Positions 44,652 to 55,915 are shown, counted from the first letter of the stretch. The stretch: 64,000 nt of DNA from Amborella trichopoda (GCF_000471905.2 NW_006499617.1:5637324-5701323); one strand, 5' to 3'. Made by a program: numbers and translations. Notes: generated by a model from the letters alone, not told the origin.

Positions 44652-46000
44652 GTGAAATGGCTCAAGGAGAGCGATAAAAACATGAGATTCTTTCATGCTA
44701 TTGCTAATACAAGGAAAATGGGTAACTCAATTCAAAGCCTCCGTATTGAAAGAATAGACTGTGACAACATGTCGAAGGTTGAAAGGGCCCTGGTTGATCA
44801 TTTCAAGAAGTATTATGAGGCCGATAATGGGATTCAACTATCTATTAAAGAACTACTTTTTACTAGGTTGCTGTTAGAACAAGCATAGTGGTTGGAGAGA
44901 AAATTTGAAGAGCAAGAAATCAAAGATGCAGCCTTTGGCCTAGGCAAAGATAAAGCTCCGGACCCAGATGGATACTCAATGGTATTTTTTCAATCCTTTT
45001 GGGATATTTTGAAAGATGATATTGTTCAATTATTGGAAGAATTTTATTGGAGGGTAAAATTAATATTGCTATGAATTCCACTTTTATTGCTTTAATTCCA
45101 AAGAAAAATGTCATTGCGGAGATCAAAGATATTCAAACTATTAGTCTTATTGGTAATCTTTATATAATCATCGCAAAGATTTTAGTCAATAGACTGCGCC
45201 AGGTGATTCACATGGTTATTAAAGGACCACAAGCAGCATTCTTGAAGGATGGACAAATTATAGATAGTATTTTGGTTGCACAATAATGTATCAACTCAGG
45301 AATCAAGGATAACAAATCGGGCCTTATTTATAAGCTAGACTTTGAGAATGCATATGATAAGGTTGATTGGTGGGTACTACAAAGTATTATGGCTAAAATG
45401 GGTTTTCGTTCAAGGTGGAGATTGTGGATTGATGGTTGCATGTCTTCTACCCATTTTCAATTCTTGTTAATAGTAAAGTAACCAATTTTTCAAAGGATCA
45501 AGAGGATTGAGATAAGGGGACCCTCTTTCACCATTTTTATATACCTTAGTAGCGGAGAGCTTTAGTGTCATGCTTAATGAATTGATAGTGCAAAGGATCA
45601 TATTAGGTGTTAATATTGGTAATAATGGTCTTATAGTATCACATTTACATATGTTGATGATACCATTATATTTTGTGATCCCACGATTACGAAAATCACT
45701 TGCCCATAGATTTTCTTGAAAAGTGTTAAACTCTCAACTGGACTTAAAGTTAATTTGAGTAAAATCAAGCTCATTGGTATTAGTTGTCTGCAAATGGTAG
45801 TATCAAGAATGACACATTTATTAGGTTGTGGTGTTGAGTCCTTACCTTGTACTTATTTGGGAATTCCCCTAGTGGATTCGAGGCCTTCAAGATCAATTTG
45901 GGATCCAATGGTGGACAGATTTGACGAGAAATTAGACACTTGAAAAGCTAAAACTCTTGCTATTGGGGGAAGATACACGTTTATTAAATCCACTTTATCC
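44652..46000 (+). pseudogene. LINE ORF2 reverse transcriptase
   Basis: Pre-RT block WLKESDKNMRFFHAIAN (44655). RT block GKDKAPDPDGYSMVFFQSFW at about 44945. The frame then shifts to NSTFIALIPKKN (45071) and SLIGNLYIIIAKILVNRLR (45145). After a stop, KLDFENAYDKVDWW lies near 45333. The catalytic TYVDDTIIF motif is at 45647-45673 (YVDD at 45650-45661), where most plant L1 elements have FADD. The 3' part reads STGLKVNLSKIKLIGI and LPCTYLGIPL. Together this is the standard order of RT motifs of a target-primed LINE. Confidence 0.88.
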
Positions 46001-46129
46001 AACCTCCCAGTCTATTTTATGTTCTTATTTAAGATGCCAACAGAAGTTGAAAAACAACTAGAGAGGATTATGAGAAATTTCTTGTAGGGAGATGACATAA
46101 GAAGGAAAAGATTTCATTTGGTGAGTTGG

Positions 46130-47190
46130 AAAAAAGTTTGTAGAGAAAGAGGGGGGATTGTGTATGAGGATACTGGAACATATGAATGACACTTTTAGTA
46201 AAATAGTGGTGGAGGATCCATACGCAACTTGAGTCTTTCTAAGTTCTTGTTCTGAGAGAAAAATATGGAATGGATTTGAACTTTGGCCTCCTTAAAGTCC
46301 AAGAAACAAGACAAGTTTGTCACATGTTATTAACTATGAAAGATCTTTGTATCTACGATAATTCCAAATAGTGGGGAATGGAGAATCTACCCTCTTTTGG
46401 TTTGACAAATGGATTGGAGATGACCCGTTGAGATACATTTTCCCTAAGGTTTTTTCAAAAGCTTTAAACCCGCTAGCATCTGCCAAGGAGGCTAGTGGGG
46501 GTATTGTTTGGTCCATTCCTTACAGGTACACGAAAGGTACAGACATATTCGTTGAAGAGTATCAGATATTGTTAGAATTATTGAATGACACATATTTGAC
46601 TCAAAATATGGATGATAGCTTTATTTGAGATCTTACCCCTTCAGGATATTTTTTGGTTAAGTCAACCTACAATCTATTCTTTTCTAATCGTTGGATAGAA
46701 TTGGATGCTGGTTTATTCAAAATTAAGAAATTGCATGTGCCTCTTAAAATGCAGCTATTCTTATAGATCATGTGTCAAGATAAATAAGCAACTGTTAACA
46801 ACTTGAGAAAGAGGGTTTATTATCATCAATGTATGCATCCTATGCAAAGACAGTGATGAAACTTCAAAACATCTTTTCCTCTCATGCCCTTTTGTTACAT
46901 ATCTTTGGGATTGGGCTTGGCAGTGCCTCAATCTGTCATTACCTTTACCCCAAAATGTCATAGCTCTTCTTGACCAATGGATCACACCTAATATTTCAAA
47001 GATGGGAATTATTCTTTGGAGATCTATTTGAGTTAGCCTTCTTTGGAATGTGTGGAAGGAAAGAAATAGAAGAGTCTTTGATAGTATAAGTACAGATCTG
47101 TTTGCATTAAATCGAATATTTGGGTACTTGCAGCTTATTGGTTCCTTGCACATAAGGATAGTGGCTTTATTCTTAAAAGTCTTATCATTA
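46130..47190 (+). pseudogene. LINE ORF2 thumb-to-zf-RVT region
   Basis: WNGN-type block GNGESTLFWFDKWIGDDPLR (46374), then across stops FWLVKSTYNLFFSN (about 46650) and a zf-RVT with CILCKDSDETSKHLFLSCPF (about 46830). NVWKERNRRVF lies near 47050. The Cys-Cys-His-Cys spacing of zf-RVT is preserved. The function of this module in LINEs is not firmly known, but it accompanies RT in the plant families. Confidence 0.8.
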
Positions 47191-47198
47191 GCAATCCC

Positions 47199-47640
47199 TT
47201 GGTAATGGCGATTATGGGTGTTACTACCAACACTCGTAGTGAGGTCGTTTGGATACCACCAACAGTGAACTCCTTCAAACTTAATTTTGATGGAAGTTCA
47301 CTTGGCAATCCAAGGCCAGCTGGCTATAGTGGACTCATCAAAAATAATTTGAATCACATTATATTTTTTTATTCGGGTCCTTGTGGTATCACAACAGCAA
47401 ATGAGGCGAAAGCACAAGGTTTATTAGAAGGTTTGAAATTTCTATTTGCTTTGGAAGGGGGCAGGATTATCGAATGAGACTCGGCAAATGTCATTGCCTG
47501 GAGTAAGAGAAAGGCCCATATTTATTGGAGATTAAGGATTATTTTTCACCAAATTTGGGATATTTTGTCAACCTCTATTGCAACGGTCCAGCATTGTTAT
47601 AAAAGACGAATGAAGATGCCGATGTTCTTGCCAAATGAAG
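47199..47640 (+). pseudogene. LINE ORF2 C-terminal RNase H domain
   Basis: The frame starts near 47199 and shows KLNFDGSSLGNPRPAGYSG with the first catalytic Asp, then NEAKAQGLLEGLKFLFAL with the Glu. After a TGA at about 47476, SDSANVIAWS continues with the next Asp. This is the plant-type RNase H found at the end of ORF2 in some L1 lineages. It is broken by that stop and by frame change near the end. Confidence 0.82.
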
Positions 47641-47871
47641 AGTCCATACTCCCTCTCTGTTGGTTACTTCATTTCTGTAATCTTGTGTCTTTGCTTGAAC
47701 ATCTTGTATTTTACATATGAATTAATGATGAGTCATATGTTGCCGATAAAAAAAGAAAGAAGTTATAACATGTTTGTCATAGCAACCTCATAAGGGTGGA
47801 ATCAGGGAATACCCACATATTCATGCATCCACCCTTCAAAAATCTATCTTAGAGATAGATGGACGATCTGA

Positions 47872-48279
47872 CGTAGATGAAAATTCAAAAAAAATAATTT
47901 AATTTTATTTATTATTTTTAAAATGGGTAACTCTTTAAAAATTGGGTGGGTGTGGTGTGAATATTTTTCTTAAGGGTTAAGATAAGCTTTCTCTTAGCTG
48001 GTTTTAAAGAGATAAGTTAGGCATAGTTGGACTTTTCAGGATATACACTTGGGGTACCTTGGGCTTATCTAAAATGTCCTATGTTTATGAGCTTACAATC
48101 TCAAAAGAGATTTTTATGATGAATCCATAGAGATTCACATGATAAAGGAATAGGGCGATGAATGATATTCTCTCATTGGGGGTGGATTCCCTTACAGATC
48201 CTGAGAGATGGTATATTCTCTCACCTCTTGTTTTTATCTTTATTTTTATTATTCTATTTATTTTTTTCTTCCTGCATCA
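47872..48279 (+). repeat. Miniature element 5' LTR
   Basis: Ends with CCTGCATCA before the primer site. The segment from about 47905 to 48085 has no equivalent in the right LTR; the leader-like segment present in the right LTR (about 49040-49230) is missing here. Confidence 0.72.
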
Positions 48280-48281
48280 GT

Positions 48282-48292
48282 TGGTATTAGAG
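48282..48292 (+). promoter_or_regulatory. Met-type primer-binding site of the miniature element
   Basis: TGGTATTAGAG differs by one base from TGGTATCAGAG, the complement of the initiator Met-tRNA 3' end. It lies two bases after the 5' LTR. Confidence 0.75.
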
Positions 48293-48359
48293 GAAGTAAG
48301 ATCCAAAGAGAGCAAGTAAGAGCTAACGATGCTTTTTTTTGTTTTTTTTGTTTTTGCAA

Positions 48360-48890
48360 TGCCACCAAAATTTAATCAAGCTAATCCTACTCTTGCTATG
48401 GACGATCACTAGGGACAAGCTATAGAAAATTTGACTAAATCCCTAGAGGATATTCAAACTGAAGTACGTGTGATGAAACAGAGGATACAACAGTTGGATC
48501 AAAGGTTACAACGGTTGGAAAACAATGTTCATCGTAAAGAAAGCGCTTCGCAGCTAGATCCATCTTGCACCAGTAATTCCACGACAAACCTAGAGTGTTG
48601 ATTTCATATGTAACAAATAAGTTTATAGGCCAGATCCGCGTCCTATAGAGCAACTAGGAGATTTTGATATTAAAATTGATCTTCTAAAATTTCATGGTCA
48701 AGAGTGTTCATCGATTGCATATGGTGCTTCTTTAGAGCTTAACTCATTCTTAGTTAGGAATATTCATAATCAGCCCGAGCTCGTATTCAACAATTACTCT
48801 TGGAACACAGTTGTGGGCAAAGAGCCTTACATTAGTCTTGAAGAAATTGAAAAAAAGGTGCCGAGCCGCATGGTGGGATTCACTAATTAG
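48360..48890 (+). pseudogene. Gag N-terminal remnant of the miniature element
   Basis: From ATG at 48360 the frame reads MPPKFNQANPTLAMDDH, a stop, then a coiled-coil stretch (SLEDIQTEVRVMKQRIQQLD, then QRLQRLENNV) of heptad type. After frame changes it reads DIKIDLLKFHGQ, which resembles the start of a gypsy capsid. Protease and pol are absent. Capsid similarity is short, so the lineage is uncertain. Confidence 0.6.
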
Positions 48891-48946
48891 CATATGGTAA
48901 TTGGCTTGAAGCTCGAAGTCGAACTTTCTCAACTCCGGGAAAAAGA

Positions 48947-49335
48947 TATAGATGAAAATTCCAAAAAGATAATTTAATTTTATTTAGGACTTACAATCTA
49001 GGAAGATATTTTTATGGTGAATCCCTAGAGATTCATATGATAAAGAAATAGGAAGATGAAGAGAGAGAAAATAGGGAGAGAGGAAAACGTGGAAGAAAGA
49101 GAGAGAGTTATTGTATTGTGGGCTTTTTTTATTTGTTTATTATTTTTCTAAAGTATATTTAAGGGGGAAAACCCGTCATTGTAAATATCAGTGAATTAGA
49201 ATTGAATAAAATTTGGTCTTGAGAAGAGATCGTTGTTTAGGTAGATTCCCTTACAGATCTTGAGAGATGGTATATTCTATCAAGCTTTTCTTTATTTTAT
49301 TTTCATTATTCGTGTTACTATTTCTCCCAGCATCA
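48947..49335 (+). repeat. Miniature element 3' LTR
   Basis: Begins near TAGATGAAAATTCC after a purine tract and ends CCCAGCATCA. It contains a purine-rich block (about 49035-49115), AGTATATTTAAGG at about 49152 (a likely TATA region), and a GTCATTGTAAATATCAG leader. Confidence 0.72.
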
Positions 49336-50094
49336 CAATCCAAATCCTAGATTTCAATATAGAAGTTCAAGATCTAAAAATGCTCCTAGTACCTTTTTTA
49401 TGAGTCGTTCATTTCAATTTTGATAATCACATCTCCATTATTTTTTAACTCCAAATTCATAAATCTCAAGTAAAAACAAAATTGCAAAAATTTGAAGTAT
49501 GATTAAAGTTTGCGAAAATCAAGAGAGGACACATGAGTTGGCATAAAAGACTTTTCATTATTAAAAGACAAAAAATGCCAATGAAAATAGGCAAACGGCA
49601 AATACATGTGGGAAAAGTACAAACATATCATTTATTTTTAATACAACAATCACTATTATCTTTTGGATTTCAAATCAGGTAGTTGTGTCATTGACTAGAC
49701 TAAAGGTTCAAAAAGAAATTTCTCAAACTTCGTACCACACCTCAAGGCATCTAATTTGACATCTGATGGCTATGAGTATTTGTGATCCCTAGGACTCCTA
49801 TAAGGCCAGGTTCGAGAAGACCTAGAAAAGCTCGAATCATTTTCGGGCTACTCCTGTTGGCTTGCCCCGAAATCTATAGTTTCGCGCCTGGCTTGGGAAT
49901 TATATGTGAAGCCTGGCTTAGTCTGAAAAATGTTTTCAATATGGTCTCGGGCCTGGGCATGGATCTTTTTCTTTTTTTTCTTTTTTTCTTTAGGATCTAA
50001 TAGGTCCAAAGTTCAACCCGCCAAAACAAAAAAAAAGCTATTTATTAATACTAATACAATTGAGGTAGAGACTTTGGCTACATGGCCAATGTTT
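49336..50094. other. Intergenic DNA
   Basis: No gene recognised. A short phrase at 49745-49768 (GGCATCTAATTTGACATCTG) is a near reverse complement of phrases at 800-830 and 61300-61330. T-runs occur at 49970-49990. Confidence 0.45.
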
Positions 50095-50640
50095 GCACGT
50101 CTCTCCCTCTCCCTCCCTCTGGCCATGTCTCTCCCTTTCTCTCTCTCTATGTGCACCCCCCCCCCTCCCCCTCTCCTACTCGCTCTGAAACTCTCTATCT
50201 CTGAAATGTCTCTTGAATCTCTTTCTCTATGAAACCCCCTCCCTCTTATCGAAAGTCTCTCTCTAAAACGTCCTCTCTCTCTCTCTCTTTATTTCTGAAA
50301 CCCCTCTATGAAATGCTCTTCCTCACTCAAATCTCTCTCTAAAACCCCCTCTCTATCTCTCAAACCTCACTCTCTCTCTAGACCCCTCTCTTTCTATCTG
50401 AAACCATCTCTCGCTAAAACCCTCTTTCTCTCACACGCAGACCTCTATGTTTCCAGTCTCTCTCTCTTCACTCATACTTTTCATCCCTCTCTCTCTCTAT
50501 TAGAAACCCATGTCTCCTTAAAACTCTCTCTCTAGCTCTCTCGCTCACACACACACCCCTCAATTTCCAGCTTCCCTCTTCACTCATACTTTTCACCTCT
50601 CTCTCTTTGAGAATCATTGTTCCTCTCTCTCTCTCTCTGA
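50095..50640 (+). repeat. CT-rich low-complexity tract
   Basis: About 550 bp of CTCTCTC, CCCTCTCT and AAACCCC-type phrases with a repeated TCTGAAACCCC / CTCTAAAACCCC unit and C-runs near 50155-50172. Open frames on both strands are compositional. Confidence 0.85.
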
Positions 50641-51889
50641 AAAGGTAAATCATTGAAAGGACCATAACCATCCATTATTTGTATCGAGCGACCTCCATGT
50701 AGCTTCTCTCCAAAATTCCAAAGACCTCTACTTACAATTTCGATTACCAGCAAAGCGGCTTATGGTCTCCCCTCCCTCCTCATACAACAAATTTCATTTC
50801 CCAGAGAACCATCTGCTCCCACCTGATAATTCTTTGTAATTGTCTAAAAAACCTAATTCAGTAAAACCAAAAGGGCTTTTTGATAGAGAGAGAGATATAT
50901 ATATATATATAGACATAGACAGATAGAGAGCAAAAAAGAGCAAAGAAAAAATAGTTTCAAGCTTGATAGAAAGAGAGAGAGAGTAAAAATAATAATATTT
51001 CGGGTGAAAGTATTGGTCGGGCCTGATTTTTCCTCACTCGTACAGCGAGAGAAAATCCTCTCTCAAACAACTGCAGAGGGTCCATGTGCACTGCACGTCT
51101 GTGAGTGTGCGCACACGTGCTCTCCTATGTGCGGATAAGAATTAACAAAGGAATAGATTTTATGATGGGGGTGTGTTTTAGGCACATACCTCGTCGTTTG
51201 GGGTTCGGGACACACCTAGGCAGTTCGCCTTCTTAGAACACTTACGAAGCCCTCCGCCTGTTTGCCATTTGGACACGAACTCTCCTCAGGCTTTAACATG
51301 TCACTCCATTCTCTTTCGCTAGAAAACTGCAATGCGGATTCGTCGATACTCCTCTATAAAAGTTCACTCAAACGAGAGGCTAGCTGGCAAGAAGTAGAAT
51401 GTAGGAGAAATGGTGACAAGAATCCCCCATGCACGCAAACGCTATGCGCTCGGGCGATCAAGGCAACCAAAGGGTTAGAACTCTCTTGACTATCAGCTGA
51501 GGAAGACTCCTTCCGAGTGACTGAGAGAGAGCATATGCATCTCTCACAACTCAACTCAACTCTACAAAGAGGAAGTTAGAGCGATGGTCAGAGGGTTGGA
51601 ACTCTTAGGCTGACTCTGAAAGGTATTGAGTCGAGCATATGTCGGATAACGAGATGCTGTGTGGAGCTGTAGGTTTGTTGCCTTTACGCTAGAGATGCAA
51701 GGGGAAAGAGACGGGACCGCACGTTTTCCGCAGACATGGGTTATAGCATAGGGAAAGCAACGAGTGAAGAGAGTGAGAAGAAAGAAAGAAGAGAGAGAGA
51801 TAATGGAGCCGCTTGAATAGGGTAGGCCAAGGGTAGTTTCTCTCTCTGAAAGTTTTATCTCTCCTTGGCGCTAGATCCAAGGGTTAGGA
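50641..51889. other. Unassigned region
   Basis: GA and TA microsatellites lie at 50885-50915. About 51180-51560 is GC-richer with short open frames on both strands, none with a known domain. About 51560-51880 includes several GAGAGAG tracts and may be leader sequence of the minus-strand LTR-like block to its right. Confidence 0.4.
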
Positions 51890-52552
51890 GCAAAAGACAA
51901 GTGGAAATAGGCTTAATGCCTCTATTTCGTTAATGAATGATCCGACCCTTTTACAACTGACCTAAGCTTGTTTATATAGAGGACCCACCGAACATGGGTG
52001 GATGCTCAAAACTAAGCTTAATAACAATTAAAAGAAATTACCATAAAATCCCGAATTTAGGAATAATGACCAAAATGCCCCTTAAACCTTTTGTGCTAAT
52101 GACGAAACCATTCCTCTCTGAGGGGCCTTTCGCCATTGCTAGATCTTAGAAGCTTTTTCGAACGCTTATGGATTTTGAAGAGTTTGATGTCTTTTGAGAC
52201 AAACGTTTTCGGAGAGATAGAAATCTGGCTAGATCATCAACTTTGGCCATCAATGCAATGCGATCCATGGTGTTCCAATCTTTATTTTGACTGCAAATTA
52301 AAGGGGAGACTACCACAATCATTTTGCACCAAATTTTGTCTGTTTTGGTGCTTGCTTGAAGTCTTTCTAAATTCAGGAGATCACCGAAAAGGGAGTCCGA
52401 CGACCGGGCAAGCTTCGAGAGAAACGAGAAGTGCAACATTCGGAATAAAATTGACCATCGAAGTTCATCCAAGACGTCTTTATTGCCTCTCAACAAATAT
52501 TTTTTTTTCTTCTCGAACATCGGCATCAGCACAATCCTTAAGGGGGAGATCA
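51890..52552 (-). repeat. Possible LTR-like block with minus-strand promoter
   Basis: The minus strand carries CTATATAAAC (51970-51979), then a leader with GGGTCGGATCATTCATTAACG that resembles the R-U5 zone of plant LTR elements. On the right border AAGGGGGAGATCATGTTAAG (about 52538-52557) looks like a PPT followed by TG on the plus strand. No partner LTR was located, and the two clues point to opposite orientations. The 135-residue minus-strand frame at 52146-52553 has no recognised domain. Confidence 0.35.
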
Positions 52553-52770
52553 TGTTAAGCTTCCTTCGGAAGAGGTGATCAAAGTGGACTCTAGCGATTG
52601 GGGATCTTGCTTAAGGACTTCTTTCCAATGCTACTGGAATCCTTTTCTTTTCTGAGAGAGCACACTGATAGGCTGCCTAGGGCTTACCATTCCATGTCAA
52701 TGGTGCCTCCTAACGGTCCAGCTAGCGGGTCCTTCGGTGGGCATTGCGCTAATCTAGCTGGTGGGGATGC

Positions 52771-53163
52771 TTTGGCTCTGAGGCCGGAATTTTTGTTTTG
52801 ACTCTGGGGCCTGGGATTTTTGTTTTGGCTCTGGGGCCGGAATTTTATTTTGGCTCTAAGGCTGGAATTTTGTTTTTGGCTCTAGGGCCAGAATTTTGTT
52901 TTGGCTCTAGGGCCAGGATTTTGTTTTGGTTATGGGGCGGAATTTTGTTTTGGCTCTAGGGCCGGAATTTTGTTTTGGCTTTGGGGCCGAAATTTTTATT
53001 TTGGCTCTAGGCTGGAATTTTTATTTTGGCTCTGGGGTAGGGATTTTGTTTGGGCTTTGGGGCCAAGATTTTGTTTTGGCTCTGGAGCTGGGATTTTGTT
53101 TTGGCTCTAGGGCTAGAATTTTGTTTTGGCTTTGGGGCTGGAATTTTGTTTTTGCTCTGGGGT
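52771..53163 (+). repeat. 25-bp minisatellite, about 15.5 units
   Basis: Unit consensus is TTGGCTCTGGGGCCGGAATT followed by TTGTT, with small variations. About 15 full units plus a partial one. The period is not a multiple of three, so repetitive open frames occur in more than one frame (Trp/Phe/Gly/Leu-rich) and are not likely to be genes. Confidence 0.92.
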
Positions 53164-53339
53164 CGACTAGTGGGTGCCCTTAGTGGGCGTTTGATCCCAT
53201 TCTAATCGGTGGTGAAGGCCTGATCTAGATTTTACTCAGAGCCTTTGCGATTTTCTTGCTTGTAATTGGCTGAGGTCTTCTTCTTTTGATTAACAGTTTC
53301 ATCAACCTGTTTATTTTAATCCAAGCACCCTTTCTGGTT

Positions 53340-53720
53340 TTCACTTGAACTGGGTAAGAGTAGTGCCACAAGCGTGATTTTTGCCAACTCCTTTTATTGA
53401 GGCATTTTTACACGTGACTTCGAGGTCACATTCGCCTTTTGATTTTCGATTCTTACTCATGGTGCCCTTGCGGGTTTTCGCCATGCCTGGTTTTCTTGTT
53501 TTCAGGATGCTTTTACTCATGGCTTCATGGAAATGCCCATGCCCGCCTGTCATTTTTACTCATGGTGCCCTTATGGGTTTCCACCATGCCCAATTGATTT
53601 TGGTTTTTGGTAGTTTTTACCCAAAGCTTCATGACTATGTCCACCTGAAACTTCTACTTTTACTCGTGATTATTCTCATCATACCAGGCTTCTTCTTTTC
53701 TCTCAAGGGCTCTCTCTTGG
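53340..53720 (-). repeat. Element L-related module C in inverted orientation
   Basis: Repeated TTTACTCATGG(T/C), GCCCTT(G/A)(C/T)GGGTTT and CCATGCC phrases are the reverse complement of the module C units in element L (31010-31210, 34780-35010). Three to four units occur. This suggests a second, divergent member of the L family on the minus strand. Its LTRs were not identified. Confidence 0.75.
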
Positions 53721-54330
53721 AGGGGTCCTGCTTGGATAGGGCTCACTAGTGAACACCGTGGATGAGCTGTCAGCGGATAAAAGTGTGACATAGTCGCATC
53801 ACGTATGAGCGCATGGAGCGCTTTTCTTTATGAGCCGTTGATTATCAAAATGGGACTTGTGAGGTGAAATGAATCTGCAGGGAGGGAAGATGGGACATTT
53901 TGATGATGGGCCCGCATGTACAGGAAACATCTCTAGGAAGGTGGAAAGTCTCCTTGATAGGCCTGCAGATAGGGGAAAAACTGATGCCCAGGAGGTGAAA
54001 TGGTGGGATATCGACCAGTGATAAGGCAACGCCTGGGAGGCAAAGCGTCAGAAGATTTGGCTCGTGATCCATCGAAAGTGACACCTGGGAGGCAAAACAG
54101 CAGAAGATTTGGCTCGTGATCTGTCGAAAGTGACTCTTGGGAGGTGAAACGACACAAGATTTTACTGGCAGACAATCGAGGCATTGTCAGGGAGGTGAAG
54201 TGACAAGAAACTGACCTTTGGCTAGACGAAGCATCATCATAGTGACACGTGTCCATGTGGTCAAACAAACCTCCGCTTGGGGAGCGACGCTCTTTTATGA
54301 TGAGCCTTTGGTTTATAAAAAGGCTAGGTG
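53720..54330 (+). repeat. Tandem repeats and putative promoter region
   Basis: About 54028-54190 holds three to four units of about 60 bp with CTGGGAGGCAAA and AGAAGATTTGGCTCGTGAT. Two related phrases, GCGCTTTTCTTTATGAGCCG (53818) and GCTCTTTTATGATGAGCC (54288), bracket the region, the second followed by GGTTTATAAAAAGGC, a convincing TATA context at about 54310. It may be LTR or internal sequence of the L-like relative. Confidence 0.55.
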
Positions 54331-55915
54331 GAGAGAGCAGGAGGGCAATTCCTTCTCTTCGAGAAGCTTCTTCACCTGCTGTTGTTTTTCTCTGTAGTGG
54401 GGGAGCAGAGATCTCTCTATTCTGAAGCGTTCGTCTGGGAGGCCATGCCTTTTGCTGAGGCCGGCGTTCGGGTCTCAGTTCTTGCAGTGCATCCAAACGT
54501 TGCCCTCCTAGGTGAAGATGTTTGACCCTGCGAAAGTGCTGATGATGAATTTTTGCTGGATGGTGGGCTTGTGCCTTCCGATCTCTATTGTTTGGTTGAG
54601 ATTCCGAGAGCAAGGTCCGAGGCTATGCATAAGATTTTTAGTAGTTTTCTTTAGCTCTCTCTCTCTCTCTTTCTCTCTCTCTCTTCCAGTTCAGGAATGA
54701 ACCAATTCATGTTACTTCCTCTTTTTAATCTAGTCACTTTTTTTATATCCAGAGGAAATAAAATTTAGAAATAGTTGAAGTTATTATTAAATATTTTAAG
54801 AGCTTTTTCTTAGGATTTTTATTTTCTTGTTCTTATTCAGAAAGAGAGAGAGAGAGGGAGAGATTTGCAGGATAACCATGGTAGGGGGCGCTAAGATAAG
54901 ACATCTTGGTACTGGGTCTATGTTATAGTGAGAGATGTCTATGGTCAATATATTTGTTCTACAGTTTTATGTATATATTAATGAGAGATTCTTTTAAAAA
55001 CTTTTATAATTATACAAGTGATTTTATGCGATCTAATAATAATATACAATGAAAACATACTTTTTATTAAAGGTATTCGTTTGATCCCCAATTTTAAACA
55101 CATTATTTTTATTGAAGTGAAGAATCTCAAACAAAATTATTTTTGAAAACACACATTAAAAGGGTATCTGTTTAACCCATTAAACCTAGGTGATGAAATG
55201 ATTAGAATGAGGAATTAGAGGGATTTTTTCTATCCCAAATTTTATCGAACATATCACTATTAGATGAAAATTTCCAAAAAAGAAAGTTTTGATTTTGGCT
55301 CTTGAAAAGCCTAGATCACATTGTCCACACAAATAGACTATGTCCATTGTTGGAGACCGACACAATTCGACCTTCCCTAGGAAACAAATATGATATTTCT
55401 TTTTATTTAAAATTTATTGTTAGGATAAAGAGAATGTATATCTGAAATTTTGGGTCATACAAACGTCATGGACATGATCTTTTAAGAGTTCAATTTCTTA
55501 GTGTGACAATGAAACTCTGACATGAATTCACTCCCCATATACTTTTTAGCCTTTTTAGCCTTTCTTTCTTGTTCTATGTCTAAGTCCTCTGTTCTTGCTT
55601 GCACATTCAAGCCTCTGCCTCTCCCCTTCCCTATTCAGCCTCTTCATATTCTATCTCCTACTTTTCTGCATAGCCTCTTTGCTTCTCCCTCCTTCCTTCA
55701 CTGTTCTTTCTTTCTCATGTTCTGTTATGCATGGCCCTTCTTCTCTCTCTCTCTCATTTCATATTCACTCTCCTAGTATACTTTTCTCTCCTTACATATC
55801 CTTACATATTCTCCGGCACAATATACATATACTTTTATGTTGGTTGTTCATTTCTTTCTCTTTTGATGTTTCTTCTCTCTCATAGACTTTTATGCACGGT
55901 TTGTTCCGGTCACAG
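54331..55915. other. Leader-like region and intergenic DNA before the helicase relic
   Basis: After the TATA at about 54312 there is a 62-65-residue open frame or two without known domains and a CT microsatellite at 54655-54688. The rest is AT-rich with a pyrimidine-rich tract at 55500-55900 that ends in the splice-acceptor-like GTTCCGGTCACAG at 55915. No N-terminal exon of the helicase was recognised. Confidence 0.45.

Larger units (their letters stand above)
41160..47754 (+). mobile_element. Decayed full-length plant L1-type LINE
   Basis: The order 5' leader, ORF1 (41805-43443), ORF2 (43596-47640) and a short A-rich tail (47748-47754) is that of a plant L1 element. ORF2 shows endonuclease, RT, a CCHC zinc-knuckle-like zf-RVT region and a C-terminal RNase H. 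Several stops and frame changes break both ORFs. The left edge is a guess: GAGAGAGACAGAGCG at about 41165 is where a leader-like sequence starts. I could not find a target duplication. Confidence 0.85.
47872..49335 (+). mobile_element. Miniature gypsy-type LTR element with gag remnant
   Basis: LTRs at about 47872-48279 and 48947-49335 share TAGATGAAAATTC, TTTTTATG(A/G)TGAATCC, GAGAGATGGTATATTCT and a GCATCA end. TTGGTATTAGAGG directly follows the 5' LTR and matches the Met-type primer site with one change. CGGGAAAAAGA precedes the 3' LTR as a PPT. The 0.67-kb interior encodes only a gag start. Each LTR carries segments missing in the other: about 150 bp extra in the left and about 170 bp extra in the right. 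No matching target duplication was found. Confidence 0.78.

Noticed and set aside
51690-51880. Minus-strand 63-residue frame starting MDLAPRRDKTF
   Set aside because: It lies in a GA-rich leader-like tract with no domain and no conservation evidence.
52901-53183. Trp/Phe/Gly-rich open frames
   Set aside because: They are translations of a 25-bp minisatellite in more than one frame.
55522-55885. Hydrophobic N-terminal peptide as first exon of the helicase
   Set aside because: The sequence is a pyrimidine-rich tract whose translation is Leu/Phe/Ser-rich in several frames. It does not resemble the N-terminus of the helicase family, and the acceptor at 55915 follows it.
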